Positions 1 to 7,958 of a DNA stretch of 64,000 nt are shown in pieces (the stretch's first letter is position 1; every line of letters starts with the position of its first letter). Below the pieces are notes generated by a model that saw nothing but the letters and a program-made list of their open reading frames with translations, did no database searches and was not told the DNA's origin. Made by a program: the position numbers and the translations under genes. Origin of the DNA: Salinilacihabitans rarus (GTDB taxonomy: Archaea; Halobacteriota; Halobacteria; Halobacteriales; Natrialbaceae); contig NZ_CP100762.1 of the NCBI RefSeq assembly GCF_024296665.1, forward strand, positions 992,001-1,056,000. The letters are read 5' to 3'.

Positions 1-507
1 GGCGCCTCGTGGCTCGCCAGCGGCGGCGACCCGCAGGCGACCATCCAGGGCCTAGAGGAGTTCGAGGGCCCCCAGCCCCCGGTCGCGCTCGTCTTCTGGG
101 CGTTCCGGCTCATGGTCGCGCTGGGCTTCTGGTTCGTCCTGCTGGCCGTCTGGGGCGGCTACCGGTGGTGGCGCGGCGAACTCCGCGAGGACGACCTGCT
201 GCAGAAGGCGCTGATGCTCTCCGCGCCGCTCGGGATCGTCGCGGTCGAACTGGGCTGGATCGTCACGGAGGTCGGCCGCCAGCCGTGGGTCATCCAGGAC
301 GTGCTGAAGACCGCCGACGGCGTCTCGTCGGGGCTGACCGCCGCCGAGGCGACGACGACGCTCGTCGGCTTCGCCGTCGTCTACCTCGCGTTGCTCGCGC
401 TCTACGCCTACGTCGTCGCCCGGATCGTCCGCGCCGGCCCGCCGGCGGTGACCGACGCCCGCGACCGCACTGTGACGGCCGTCACGGAGGCGAGCGCCGA
501 TGACTGA
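1..507 (+). CDS. cydA: Cytochrome bd-type quinol oxidase subunit I, 3' part
   Basis: This is the C-terminal 168 residues of CydA, which holds the haems and the quinol site of the membrane-bound bd-type oxygen reductase. The reading frame is open from base 1, so the gene starts outside the window. The segment GWIVTEVGRQPW is the conserved CydA signature, and hydrophobic helices lie on both sides of it (around MVALGFWFVLLAVWG and TTLVGFAVVYLALLALYAYVV). The stop codon overlaps the start of cydB by 8 bases, so the two are cotranscribed and probably translationally coupled. The haem ligands and the Q-loop are not visible here, so the short- or long-Q-loop class cannot be decided. Confidence 0.93.
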   Translation, partial: GASWLASGGDPQATIQGLEEFEGPQPPVALVFWAFRLMVALGFWFVLLAVWGGYRWWRGELREDDLLQKALMLSAPLGIVAVELGWIVTEVGRQPWVIQDVLKTADGVSSGLTAAEATTTLVGFAVVYLALLALYAYVVARIVRAGPPAVTDARDRTVTAVTEASADD

Positions 508-1501
508 CCCCGCGACGCTGGCCGGCGAGCCCCTGTTCGGCCTCCCGCTCCCCGACGTCTGGTTCGGGCTGTTGTTTTTCATCTTCGCCACGTTCCTCTT
601 TCTGGACGGCTTCGACTTCGGCGTCGGAGCGCTGTTCGCCGGCCGCGAGGACGAGGCCGACCGCGAGCGGTTGCTCGCGGCGATCGGACCGTTCTGGGAC
701 GGCAACGAGGTGTGGCTCGTCGTCTTCGGCGGCGCGATGTTCGCGGCATTTCCGTCCGTCTACGCCAACCTGTTCAGCCGCCACTACCTGCTGATGTTCG
801 CCATCCTCGGGGCGCTCATCCTCCGGGGGCTGGCTCCCGAGATGTACGAACAGCGCCACGACGAGACGTGGCAGCGGTGGTGGGGGCGGGCGTTCGTCGT
901 CGGCAGCGTCACGGCCCCGTTCTTCCTCGGACTGTTCGTGGCGAACTGGCTGCTCGGCGCGACGACCATCGTCACGCTGCCGGGGGTGGTCGTCGGCCTC
1001 GCCGTCGTCGCCCTGACCGTCGTCGACGGCGTGGCGTTCCTCCGCGTGAAGACCCGCGGCGAGTTGCGCGAGAACCTCCGATCGACCGGCTACCGCGCGC
1101 TCGCGGCCTACCTCGCCCTGATCGTGGCGACGCTGGGGTACGTCTACGTCGCCGTCCCCGCGTTGCGGCCGCGGCTGTTCGCCGCGCCGGTCGCCGCGCT
1201 CGTCCTCGCCACGCTCGCCCTCGCCGGCGTCTACGCGGCGGCGACGCGGGCGGACCGCTACTACGTCGCGTTCGGCGCCGCCGCGGGCCTCGTCTTCGCG
1301 CTGGTCGGCGTCGTCGCCGGCCTGCTGTACCCCGTCGTCGATCCGGTTACGGGGCTGACCGTCGAGGACGCCATCGTGTCGACGCTCCCGCTGAACCTGA
1401 TGACCGTCGCCGCGGCCGTCCTGCTCCCGCTGGTCGTCGTCTACTTCGTGGTCCTCTACTCGGCGTTCAGCGGCCCGATCGAACCGGGGGAGACGTACTG
1501 A
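500..1501 (+). CDS. cydB: Cytochrome bd-type quinol oxidase subunit II
   Basis: CydB is the second integral membrane subunit of the bd-type quinol:O2 oxidoreductase and pairs with CydA. The 333-residue product has the family signatures LDGFDFGVG (about residues 35-43), IGPFWDGNEVWLV (about 62-74) and GGAMFAAFPSVYA (about 77-89), followed by a series of hydrophobic helices to the C-terminus. Its length is usual for CydB. The ATG lies inside the last codons of cydA, and its TGA shares one base with the ATG of the next small gene, making a tight three-gene unit. It contributes to aerobic respiration, typically at low oxygen. Confidence 0.95.
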   Translation: MTDPATLAGEPLFGLPLPDVWFGLLFFIFATFLFLDGFDFGVGALFAGREDEADRERLLAAIGPFWDGNEVWLVVFGGAMFAAFPSVYANLFSRHYLLMFAILGALILRGLAPEMYEQRHDETWQRWWGRAFVVGSVTAPFFLGLFVANWLLGATTIVTLPGVVVGLAVVALTVVDGVAFLRVKTRGELRENLRSTGYRALAAYLALIVATLGYVYVAVPALRPRLFAAPVAALVLATLALAGVYAAATRADRYYVAFGAAAGLVFALVGVVAGLLYPVVDPVTGLTVEDAIVSTLPLNLMTVAAAVLLPLVVVYFVVLYSAFSGPIEPGETY

Positions 1502-1728
1502 TGGGGACCGGGGGGCCCCACCTCGGATCGCGAGTGCTGGTGACGTGGTTCGAACTCACCCTCGTCGGCCTCGTCGGCGGGGCCCTCGGGACGACCGTCG
1601 GCGGACCGCCGGGGTTCGTGATCTACCTGACGACGACGCTGCTCTCCGTCGCCGTCCTCTTTTACAACGTAAACGAACTCGTCGCGGCGCGACTGCGGGC
1701 GTCCGACGCCGAGCGTCGGGGCGAGTAG
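1501..1728 (+). CDS. Small two-helix membrane protein of the cyd operon
   Basis: This 75-residue protein is encoded immediately after cydB, with TGATG stop/start overlap. It has two hydrophobic segments, about residues 14-36 and 38-60, separated by a glycine/proline turn, and ends in a short charged tail. I do not recognise a named family. Bacterial bd oxidases carry tiny accessory subunits (CydX, CydH/CydY) that are usually single-helix proteins, so the position suggests an accessory or assembly subunit, but there is no visible sequence similarity to CydX. The overlap argues strongly that it is translated. Confidence 0.75.
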   Translation: MGTGGPHLGSRVLVTWFELTLVGLVGGALGTTVGGPPGFVIYLTTTLLSVAVLFYNVNELVAARLRASDAERRGE

Positions 1729-1740
1729 CCGCCGTCGGCC

Positions 1741-1980
1741 TCACTCGACTCGGACCTCGCCGTCGGCGTCGACCGTCACGCGGTAGCCGCGGTAGGAGAA
1801 GGTGAGCCGTTCGACGACGGTCGAGTCGCCGAACAGGCGGTCGATCGCGATCGGATCGACGACGGCGCCGAGCGGCGGGTCGAGCGCCGCGGGGTCGACT
1901 CCCTCGGCGTCGGCGATGGCCTCGACGATCGCGAGACTGATCCGTTCGGTCGCGGCCGAGAGCGTACGCGAGTCGGTCAT
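1741..1980 (-). CDS. HalOD1 output-domain protein
   Basis: This 79-residue protein matches the HalOD1 output-domain pattern of haloarchaea: an N-terminal helix (ISLAIVEAIADAEGVDP), the short segment LDPPLGAVVDPIAIDRLF, then a beta hairpin ending in LTFSYRGYRVTVDADGEVRV. Such domains occur alone or at the end of sensor proteins, and their molecular role is unknown. I chose the ATG at 1980 rather than upstream starts because the upstream residues are not conserved-looking. It converges on the cyd operon 12 bases away. A second HalOD1 gene lies at about 34 kb. Confidence 0.75.
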   Translation of the reverse strand: MTDSRTLSAATERISLAIVEAIADAEGVDPAALDPPLGAVVDPIAIDRLFGDSTVVERLTFSYRGYRVTVDADGEVRVE

Positions 1981-2052
1981 CGTGGTCGGGGGATCGGGGT
2001 GGTCATGTGCAGTTCTTGAATCACCGCGCAATAACGTTTCGGACCGTAAGTA

Positions 2053-2064
2053 CGTTCCGGAACG
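2053..2064. promoter_or_regulatory. Perfect 12-bp palindrome with flanking half-sites
   Basis: CGTTCCGGAACG is a perfect 12-bp palindrome in the 118-base gap upstream of the HalOD1 gene. A related sequence, ACGTTTCGGA, lies 18 bases earlier (2034-2043), and GTTCC occurs twice more before base 2092. This arrangement looks like a multi-site operator. No regulator can be assigned. Confidence 0.35.
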
Positions 2065-2098
2065 CGAGTTCCGTTTACGAGTGTTGTTCCGGGGCCGC

Positions 2099-3445
2099 TC
2101 AGTCGAGGTTCCCCGAGAGGACCTTCGCGGCCGTGAGGATCGGGTCCCAGACGGGGCTGAACGGCGGCGCGTACGCGAGGTCGAGCGACTCGACCTCGTC
2201 GACGGTCATGCCGGCGGAGAGCGCCGTCGCGACCGTGTCGATGCGTTTCGCGCCGTCGCGACCGACGACGCTGCCCCCGAGGAGGCGGCCGGACTCCCGG
2301 TCGGCGACGAGCGTGACCCGGAGGTCCTCGGCGCCCGGATAGTAGTGGGGCCGCGTGGGCGCGGTGATCGTCACCGAGGCCGGGTCGAAGCCCGCCTCGC
2401 GGGCCTCGTCCTCGTCGACGATCCCGGTCCGGGCGGCGCCGAGGTCGAACGCCTTGACGATCGCCGTCCCGGCGGTGCCCCCGACCCGGGTAGGCTCGCC
2501 CGCGACGGTCTGGCCGATGGCCCGGCCCGCCCGGTTGGCGGTCAGCGCGAGCGGGACGTGGTCGGGGTCGCCGGTGACGACGTTGGTCGCCTCGGCGCAG
2601 TCGCCCGCGGCGTAGACGTCCGGGGCGTTCGTGCGACCGTACTCGTCGGTCGCGATCGCTCCCGTCGGCCCGAGTTCGATCCCCGCCTCCTCGGCGAGGT
2701 CGGTGTTGGGCGCGACGCCGACGCCGACGATCACCAGGTCAGCCGGGACGGTCCCGTCTTCGAGTTCGACCCTCTCGACCCGGCCGTCGCCCGAGAACCC
2801 CTCGACGGGCGTGTCGAGGCGGAGGTCGACCCCCTGCTCGCGGAGGTGGTCCTCGACGACCCCGGCGACCGGGTCGCCGAACGGCTGGAGCACGTGCGGG
2901 AGCATCTCGTACAGCGAGACCGACAGCCCCCGTTCGTCGAGCGCCTCGGCCATCTCGATCCCGACGTAGCCGCCGCCGACGATCGCGGCCGTCTCCGGAT
3001 CGTGTGCGTCGACGTAGTCGTCGATCGCGTCGGCCTCGTCCATGTCGTGGATCGTGAACACGCCGTCGAGGTCGATCCCGTCGAACGGGGGTTCGATCGC
3101 GTGCGCGCCGGTACCGATCAGCAGGTGGTCGTACGGCTGTTCGAAGCGTTCGCCGTCGGCCTCGACGGTGACGACCTTCGCCTCGGGATCGATCGAGACG
3201 ACCTCGTGGCCGGTCCGCAGGTCGACGTCGCGCTCCTCGCGGAACTCCTCGGGGGTCACCGCGACCAGATCGTCGAGGTCGTCGACCGCGCCTTTCACGT
3301 AGTAGGGCATCCCGCAGGCGGCGTAGGAGACCCACTCGCCTTTCTCGAAGACGATCACGTCGAGGTCGGGGTCGTCCCGTTTCGCCTTGCTCGCCGCGCT
3401 CATTCCCGCAGCGTCGCCGCCGACGATGACGAACGTCTCTCCCAT
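2099..3445 (-). CDS. CoA-disulfide reductase / NAD(P)H oxidase-like flavoprotein
   Basis: This is a 448-residue FAD/NAD(P)-dependent pyridine nucleotide disulfide oxidoreductase. The FAD-binding glycine motif is at the N-terminus (IVGGDAAGMSAA, residues 7-18). A single active-site cysteine lies in SYAACGMPYY (Cys44), as in the CoA-disulfide reductase/NADH oxidase group. A second Rossmann motif (IVGGGYVGIEMAE) binds NAD(P)H. The C-terminus carries YAPPFSPVWDP, typical of CoA-disulfide reductases. Likely reactions are reduction of CoA disulfide or persulfide, or NADH oxidation; sequence alone does not choose between them. It is transcribed divergently from the DUF1684 gene, with a plausible TATA element (ctttag on the minus strand) near 3475. 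Confidence 0.85.
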   Translation of the reverse strand: MGETFVIVGGDAAGMSAASKAKRDDPDLDVIVFEKGEWVSYAACGMPYYVKGAVDDLDDLVAVTPEEFREERDVDLRTGHEVVSIDPEAKVVTVEADGERFEQPYDHLLIGTGAHAIEPPFDGIDLDGVFTIHDMDEADAIDDYVDAHDPETAAIVGGGYVGIEMAEALDERGLSVSLYEMLPHVLQPFGDPVAGVVEDHLREQGVDLRLDTPVEGFSGDGRVERVELEDGTVPADLVIVGVGVAPNTDLAEEAGIELGPTGAIATDEYGRTNAPDVYAAGDCAEATNVVTGDPDHVPLALTANRAGRAIGQTVAGEPTRVGGTAGTAIVKAFDLGAARTGIVDEDEAREAGFDPASVTITAPTRPHYYPGAEDLRVTLVADRESGRLLGGSVVGRDGAKRIDTVATALSAGMTVDEVESLDLAYAPPFSPVWDPILTAAKVLSGNLD

Positions 3446-3498
3446 GGGCGCAGATATGACGTCCGGCGGCTAAAGAATTTCGTAGTTCTTGCAATACC

Positions 3499-3512
3499 AA
3501 ACACTTGTGTTT
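3499..3512. promoter_or_regulatory. Inverted repeat in divergent promoter region
   Basis: AAACAC-TT-GTGTTT is a perfect 6-bp inverted repeat with a 2-base loop. It lies between the divergent starts of the flavoprotein (3445) and the DUF1684 gene (3534), about 22-35 bases before the latter, where a TATA/BRE region is expected. It is a candidate operator for one or both genes. Confidence 0.4.
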
Positions 3513-3533
3513 CGCCGCTCCGTACCGTCGTCC

Positions 3534-4073
3534 ATGAGCGACCAGTGGCGAGCGCGACTGCTCGAGGCGCGCGAACGGAAAGACGAGTACTTCGGCGGGA
3601 ACCCCCACTCGCCGATCCCGGACGACGAACGCGACTCGTTCGACGGCCTCGACTACTTCGAACCGGACGAGCGCTACCGGTTCGAACTCCCGCTCTCCGA
3701 ACACGAGGAGAAGGAGACGGTCGTCGTCGGCACGAGCACCGGTACCGAACGGGAGTACGTCCGCTGGGGCGAGTTCCGGTTCGACCTCGACGGCGAGGAA
3801 CTGAGCCTGCAGGCGTACAAGGGCGACCCCGACGAGGAGCGACTGTGGGTCCCGTTCCGCGACGCGACCAGCGGCGAGGAGACGTACGGGGCCGGCCGGT
3901 ACCTCGACCTCGAACCCGACTCCCACCGGACCGAGTCGGGCGAGTGGCTCCTCGATTTCAACGAGGCGTACAACCCGACCTGCGCGTACTCCGACGTCTA
4001 CGAGTGTCCGCTGCCGCCGACGGAAAACTGGCTCGACGTTCCGGTCGAGGCCGGCGAGAAACGCTACCAGTAG
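3534..4073 (+). CDS. DUF1684 family protein
   Basis: This 179-residue protein has the conserved core of the DUF1684 family: WGEFRFDLDGEELSLQAYK, then LWVPFRDATSGEETYGAGRY, then LDFNEAYNPTCAYSDVYECP and PLPPTENWLDVPVEAGEK at the C-terminus. No biochemical function is established for the family. The fold is expected to be beta-rich and the protein has no signal peptide, so it is probably cytoplasmic. I chose the ATG at 3534 (MSDQWR) because family similarity begins a few residues later and the upstream in-frame residues are basic and atypical. It is divergent from the flavoprotein gene. Confidence 0.85.
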   Translation: MSDQWRARLLEARERKDEYFGGNPHSPIPDDERDSFDGLDYFEPDERYRFELPLSEHEEKETVVVGTSTGTEREYVRWGEFRFDLDGEELSLQAYKGDPDEERLWVPFRDATSGEETYGAGRYLDLEPDSHRTESGEWLLDFNEAYNPTCAYSDVYECPLPPTENWLDVPVEAGEKRYQ

Positions 4074-4155
4074 CCGGCACCCGTCGGTCGCCGCTAAAAT
4101 ACCTGTAGTATGAAGCGCGACCGTGACCAGTGCGTGGACCGTTCGTCTACGCGTG

Positions 4156-4569
4156 ATGCAATCGCAATCCCGCCACCTCCACTCCGAGACCGCGTCGGAG
4201 GTCGCCGCCGCGGACGTCGACCCGCCGACGGGCGGTAGCCGGGTGCTCTACGAACTCGTCTTCGAACTGGACGACGACCTCGGCGACCGCCACGGGGAGC
4301 GAATCTCGGACGCGGTCTTCCAGTGTCTCTCGGCCGACGGCGTACAGGGACTGTGGGCGTATCAGACGGCCAACGACGACCGGCCGCGCAACCGCCTCAC
4401 CCTCGAGTTCGACGACGCCGCCAGCTGGGCCGAGTTCTCCCTCAGCGACGCACACCGCGACCTCGTCGCGACGCTCGAAGTGCTGTGTCGGTCCGTCCGG
4501 ACCGACCTGTGGGCGCCGGCCGGGGTCTCCCTGAGCGGGGGCGGCCCGCCGATCGTGGGACTCGAGTGA
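4156..4569 (+). CDS. Uncharacterised haloarchaeal protein
   Basis: This gene predicts a 137-residue acidic protein that I do not recognise. It contains an alternating beta/alpha pattern around RVLYELVFELDDDLGDRHGERISDAVFQCL and LTLEFDDAASWAEFSLSD; the first part resembles the sensor-like region found ahead of some haloarchaeal HTH proteins, but no helix-turn-helix follows. There is one Cys in each half and no membrane segment. A GTG at 4123 is an alternative start; the ATG at 4156 was preferred. A TATA-like element (taaaata, about 4094-4100) would place the transcript start near 4123, which fits either choice. Confidence 0.6.
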   Translation: MQSQSRHLHSETASEVAAADVDPPTGGSRVLYELVFELDDDLGDRHGERISDAVFQCLSADGVQGLWAYQTANDDRPRNRLTLEFDDAASWAEFSLSDAHRDLVATLEVLCRSVRTDLWAPAGVSLSGGGPPIVGLE

Positions 4570-4644
4570 GCGGGACCACCCGGAGCGGAGCGCGAGACGT
4601 GGGGGGTACTTGAATGACTGTAGTATTCAGCGACGCCACCATTC

Positions 4645-4651
4645 GCTTATA
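4645..4651 (+). promoter_or_regulatory. Possible promoter of the fix operon with a long leader
   Basis: The 218-base gap before fixA holds an AT-rich box, gcttata, at 4645-4651. If used, it gives a transcript starting near 4675 and a leader of about 110 bases, long for a haloarchaeal gene. Just upstream, TGAAT and ATTCA (4611-4615 and 4625-4629) form a short inverted repeat. The 9-mer CTGTAGTAT inside it (4618-4626) also occurs at 4103-4111 before the preceding gene. A more proximal start near ggaaatac (about 4775) cannot be excluded. Confidence 0.3.
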
Positions 4652-4787
4652 GCTCGTCCGTGCCACCGTAGGCGTCCCGACGGCGTGACGCCGTTCGACG
4701 CCCGCGCCGACCGTATCGTACGCCGAGTATACCACCACCGGCTCTTCGGAGTCGACTGACGATCGGATCGGAAATGGAAATACGACG

Positions 4788-5579
4788 ATGACTGAACACT
4801 GGACCGTAGCCGTCGGGGTCAAGCAGGTCCCCGACGACGACGAGGTACGGATCGACCCGGACACGGGGCGTCTCGACCGGGCGAGCGCGCCGGCCGTGAT
4901 GAACGGCCCGGATCGCAACGCTTTGGAGGCCGCCCTCCGGCTCCGAGACGAGGTCGGCGGCCGGGTCGTAGCGATGACGATGGGCCCGCCGACTGCGACC
5001 GACGTACTCGAGGAATCGGTCGCGATGGGCTGTGACGACGCCCTGCTCGTCTCCGACAAGGCCTTCGCCGGCAGCGACACGTGGCCGACCAGCCTGACGC
5101 TCGCGAAGGCGGCGGAATATCTCGACGCGGACGTCGTCGTCTGCGGCGAGGAGACCACCGACTCCTCGACGGGGCAGGTCCCGCCGGGGATCGCCGCGCA
5201 CAACGGCTGGGCGCAACTCACCTACGTCGAGGAACTGGAGCCGCGACCCGAGGAGGGACGGCTGGTCGCCCGCCGCGACGTCGAGGGCGGCCACGAGGTC
5301 GTCGCGGCCGACCTCCCGGCGGTCGCGGCGATCGCCTACGGCGAGAACGAGCCGCGACCCGCCGGCCTCCACCGGAAGATCTACGCGGAAAACGAGTTCG
5401 AACCGGAGATGGCGACCGCCGAGGACCTCGGGCTGGACCCCGACGAGGTCGGCATCGACGCCTCGCCGACGCAGGTCGGCGGGATGGAGACGGTCGCGCC
5501 GGCCGACAGGGACGGCGAGATCGTCGACGACGCGGCCGCGTTGCTCGACGCGATGCGGTCCGAGGAGGTGGTACCGTGA
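4788..5579 (+). CDS. fixA: Electron transfer flavoprotein beta subunit (FixA type)
   Basis: This 263-residue protein is the beta subunit of an electron transfer flavoprotein. The N-terminus AVGVKQVPDDDEVRIDPDTG and the run NALEAALRLRD are typical of EtfB/FixA, and AMTMGPPTA with DVVVCGEETTDSSTGQVPPGIAAHNGW forms the nucleotide-binding part. It heterodimerises with the product of the next gene, whose GTG start overlaps its stop codon (GTGA). Together with FixC and FixX it should move electrons from a soluble donor to the quinone pool, either as an acyl-CoA-dehydrogenase ETF system or by flavin-based bifurcation. The four-gene order is the classical fixABCX order. Confidence 0.93.
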   Translation: MTEHWTVAVGVKQVPDDDEVRIDPDTGRLDRASAPAVMNGPDRNALEAALRLRDEVGGRVVAMTMGPPTATDVLEESVAMGCDDALLVSDKAFAGSDTWPTSLTLAKAAEYLDADVVVCGEETTDSSTGQVPPGIAAHNGWAQLTYVEELEPRPEEGRLVARRDVEGGHEVVAADLPAVAAIAYGENEPRPAGLHRKIYAENEFEPEMATAEDLGLDPDEVGIDASPTQVGGMETVAPADRDGEIVDDAAALLDAMRSEEVVP

Positions 5580-6592
5580 CGGAGATCGACGTCGACGAGT
5601 ACGCGGACGTCTGGGTGTTCGTCGAGGAGCACGACGGCGAGGTCGCCCCCGTCTCGTGGGAACTGCTCGGGGAGGCCCGTCGGCTCGCCGACGAGTCCGG
5701 CGAGGACCTCGTCGCGCTGGTGATCGGCGAGGACGTCGACGACGCCGCCGAGGAGGCGGTCGCCCGCGGCGCCGACCGGGTGCTCGTCGCCGACGACCCC
5801 GTGTTCGAGCCCTACCGGGCCGACCCCTACGGGGCGCAGTTCCGCCACCTCGTCGAGGAGCGACAGCCGTCGATCGTCCTGATCGGCGGGACCACCACCG
5901 GTCGCGACTTCGCCGGCCGCGTCGCCGTCCCGGCACACGCCGGACTGACCGCCGACTGTACCGAACTCGACGTCGGCGAGGACGGCCTGCTCGAGGCCCG
6001 CCGGCCCGCGTTCGGCGGGAACGTCCTCGCGACGATCCTCTGTGAGGACCACCGCCCGCAGATGGCGACGATCCGCCCGGGCGTCTTCGAGGCGGCCGAC
6101 CGCGACCCCGATCGCGACGGCGAGATCGAGTCCGTCGAGGTCGTCGTAACCGAAGACGAGACGATCTCGGAGGTCCTCGAACGCGAGGTCGGCGACACCG
6201 TCGACATCACCGACGCCGACCGCATCGTCGCCGTCGGTGGCGGCTGCGACGGCGACCTCGAACCGGTACTGGAACTCGCGGAGGCACTCGACGCCGAACT
6301 CGCGGCGAGTCGCGAGGCCGTCGACGAGGGCTGGGTCGAGAACTCGCGGCAGGTCGGCCAGACCGGCAAGACCGTCCGGCCCGACCTCTACGTCGCCGTC
6401 GGCATCTCGGGGGCGATCCAGCACATCGAGGGGATGCAAAAGAGTGGCACGGTCGTCGCGATCAACAACGACCCGAACGCGCCGATCTTCGAGCACGCGG
6501 ATTACGGCGTCGTCGGCGACCTCTTCGAGGTCTGTCCCGAACTGGCCGACCTCGCCCGTGAGGCCGACGACCCCAAGGAGGTGATCCAATGA
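5576..6592 (+). CDS. fixB: Electron transfer flavoprotein alpha subunit (FixB type)
   Basis: This 338-residue protein is the alpha subunit partner of FixA. The N-terminal domain begins ADVWVFVEEHDGEVAPVSWELLGEARRLAD. The C-terminal FAD-binding domain carries the family motif GQTGKTVRPDLYVAVGISGAIQH, followed by INNDPNAPIFEHADYGVVGD. The start is taken as the GTG at 5576, which overlaps the fixA stop; the next in-frame ATG codons would delete the conserved N-terminus. The stop overlaps the fixC ATG (ATGA). The whole cluster therefore shows translational coupling and should make stoichiometric amounts of protein. Confidence 0.93.
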   Translation: MTEIDVDEYADVWVFVEEHDGEVAPVSWELLGEARRLADESGEDLVALVIGEDVDDAAEEAVARGADRVLVADDPVFEPYRADPYGAQFRHLVEERQPSIVLIGGTTTGRDFAGRVAVPAHAGLTADCTELDVGEDGLLEARRPAFGGNVLATILCEDHRPQMATIRPGVFEAADRDPDRDGEIESVEVVVTEDETISEVLEREVGDTVDITDADRIVAVGGGCDGDLEPVLELAEALDAELAASREAVDEGWVENSRQVGQTGKTVRPDLYVAVGISGAIQHIEGMQKSGTVVAINNDPNAPIFEHADYGVVGDLFEVCPELADLAREADDPKEVIQ

Positions 6593-7956
6593 GCGACGAC
6601 GAACCCACCGAGGAGGAGCGACGCACCGTCGACGATCCGAACTACGACGGCGCGTTCGACGCGATCGTCGTCGGCGCCGGTCTCGCCGGCAGCGCCGCCG
6701 CGCTCACGATGGCCCGCGAGGGGCTCGACGTCGTGATGATCGAGCGCGGGAGCTACCCCGGCGCGAAGAACGTCTTCGGCGGCGTGCTCTACACGCCGCG
6801 GCTGCGCGAACTGGTCGACCTCGACGAGGCGCCGCTCGAACGCTACGTCGCCGAGAAGCGCTTCAGCGTGCTGACCGAGGACGACGAAGTGGCGGTGTCG
6901 ATCCGCCCGGACGCGTGGAACGACCCGCCGCACAACGACTCGTACACGGTGTTGCGCGGGGAGTTCGACCGCTGGCTCGCCGAGCAGGCGGTCGCGGCCG
7001 GCGCGACGCTCGTCACGGAGACGACCGTCACCGGCCTCGTCCGCGAGGGCGACCGGATCGTGGGCGTCGAGACCGACCGCCCCGACGGGACCCTGCGCGC
7101 GCCCTACGTCGTCCTCGCGGAGGGCGGCAACTCGCTGGTCAGCGAGCGGGCGGGGCTCAAGTCGAGCGAGTCCCGCGAGAACGTCGCCGTCGCCGTCAAG
7201 GAGGTCCTCGAATTCCCCGAGAACGACGACGCGATACAGGACCGGTTCCGCGCCGTCGACGACGCCGGCGCGGCCTACCACTACTTCGGCGACGGCGCGG
7301 TCGGCGACTCCTTCGGCGGCGGCTTCGTCTACACCAACGAGGACACGGTGAGCATCGGCGTCGCCTACCGCATCTCCGACGCGGTGACGGGCCAGCCCAA
7401 ACCCGAGCGGACGCTCAACGAGTTCAAGGACCACCCCGCGGTGGCGCCGCTGGTGCGCGACGCCCGGACGGTCGAGTACACCGCGAAGACCATCCCCGAG
7501 GGCGGCATCGGCTCGGTGCCCGAACTCGTCCACGACGGGGCCGTCCTCGTCGGCGACGCCGCCGGCCTGGTGCTCAACAGCGGCATCCACCTCGAAGGGA
7601 CGAACATGGCCGTCGAGAGCGGCTACCACGCCGGGGAGACGATCGCTCACGCGGCCGAGAAAAGGGCGACGAGCGCCGCCGCGTTGCGGGCGTACTCCGA
7701 GGCGCTGGCGGACTCGTACGTCGTCAAGAACCTGCGTCGGTACGACTGGCTGACCCGGACCGTCGAGGAGGACCGCGACCTCGTCTTCGAACGGCTGCCC
7801 CGGGCGCTGGTCGACGCCGGCGAGGACTACTTCGCAGTCGACAACGAGCCCAAGGAATCGCACGCACAGCGCGCGAAGCGGCGGCTGCTGTCGGCCGTCG
7901 GCGGCTGGACCGGGGCCGCGAAACTGGCGTTCCGGTACCGCAAGACCATCACCTGA
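6589..7956 (+). CDS. fixC: FixC: ETF-quinone oxidoreductase flavoprotein
   Basis: This 455-residue FAD-dependent oxidoreductase belongs to the FixC/ETF:quinone oxidoreductase (geranylgeranyl reductase-like) superfamily. Residues about 22-40 give the dinucleotide-binding fold IVVGAGLAGSAAALTMAREG, followed by MIERGSYPGAKNVFGGVLY. The motif VGDAAGLVLNSG near residue 320 binds the FAD ribityl chain, and GTNMAVESGYHAGE follows. It would accept electrons from reduced ETF and pass them to quinone with the help of the FixX ferredoxin, which is encoded 2 bases downstream. A membrane-associated location is inferred from the family, not seen as a membrane helix. Confidence 0.92.
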   Translation: MSDDEPTEEERRTVDDPNYDGAFDAIVVGAGLAGSAAALTMAREGLDVVMIERGSYPGAKNVFGGVLYTPRLRELVDLDEAPLERYVAEKRFSVLTEDDEVAVSIRPDAWNDPPHNDSYTVLRGEFDRWLAEQAVAAGATLVTETTVTGLVREGDRIVGVETDRPDGTLRAPYVVLAEGGNSLVSERAGLKSSESRENVAVAVKEVLEFPENDDAIQDRFRAVDDAGAAYHYFGDGAVGDSFGGGFVYTNEDTVSIGVAYRISDAVTGQPKPERTLNEFKDHPAVAPLVRDARTVEYTAKTIPEGGIGSVPELVHDGAVLVGDAAGLVLNSGIHLEGTNMAVESGYHAGETIAHAAEKRATSAAALRAYSEALADSYVVKNLRRYDWLTRTVEEDRDLVFERLPRALVDAGEDYFAVDNEPKESHAQRAKRRLLSAVGGWTGAAKLAFRYRKTIT

Positions 7957-7958
7957 CC

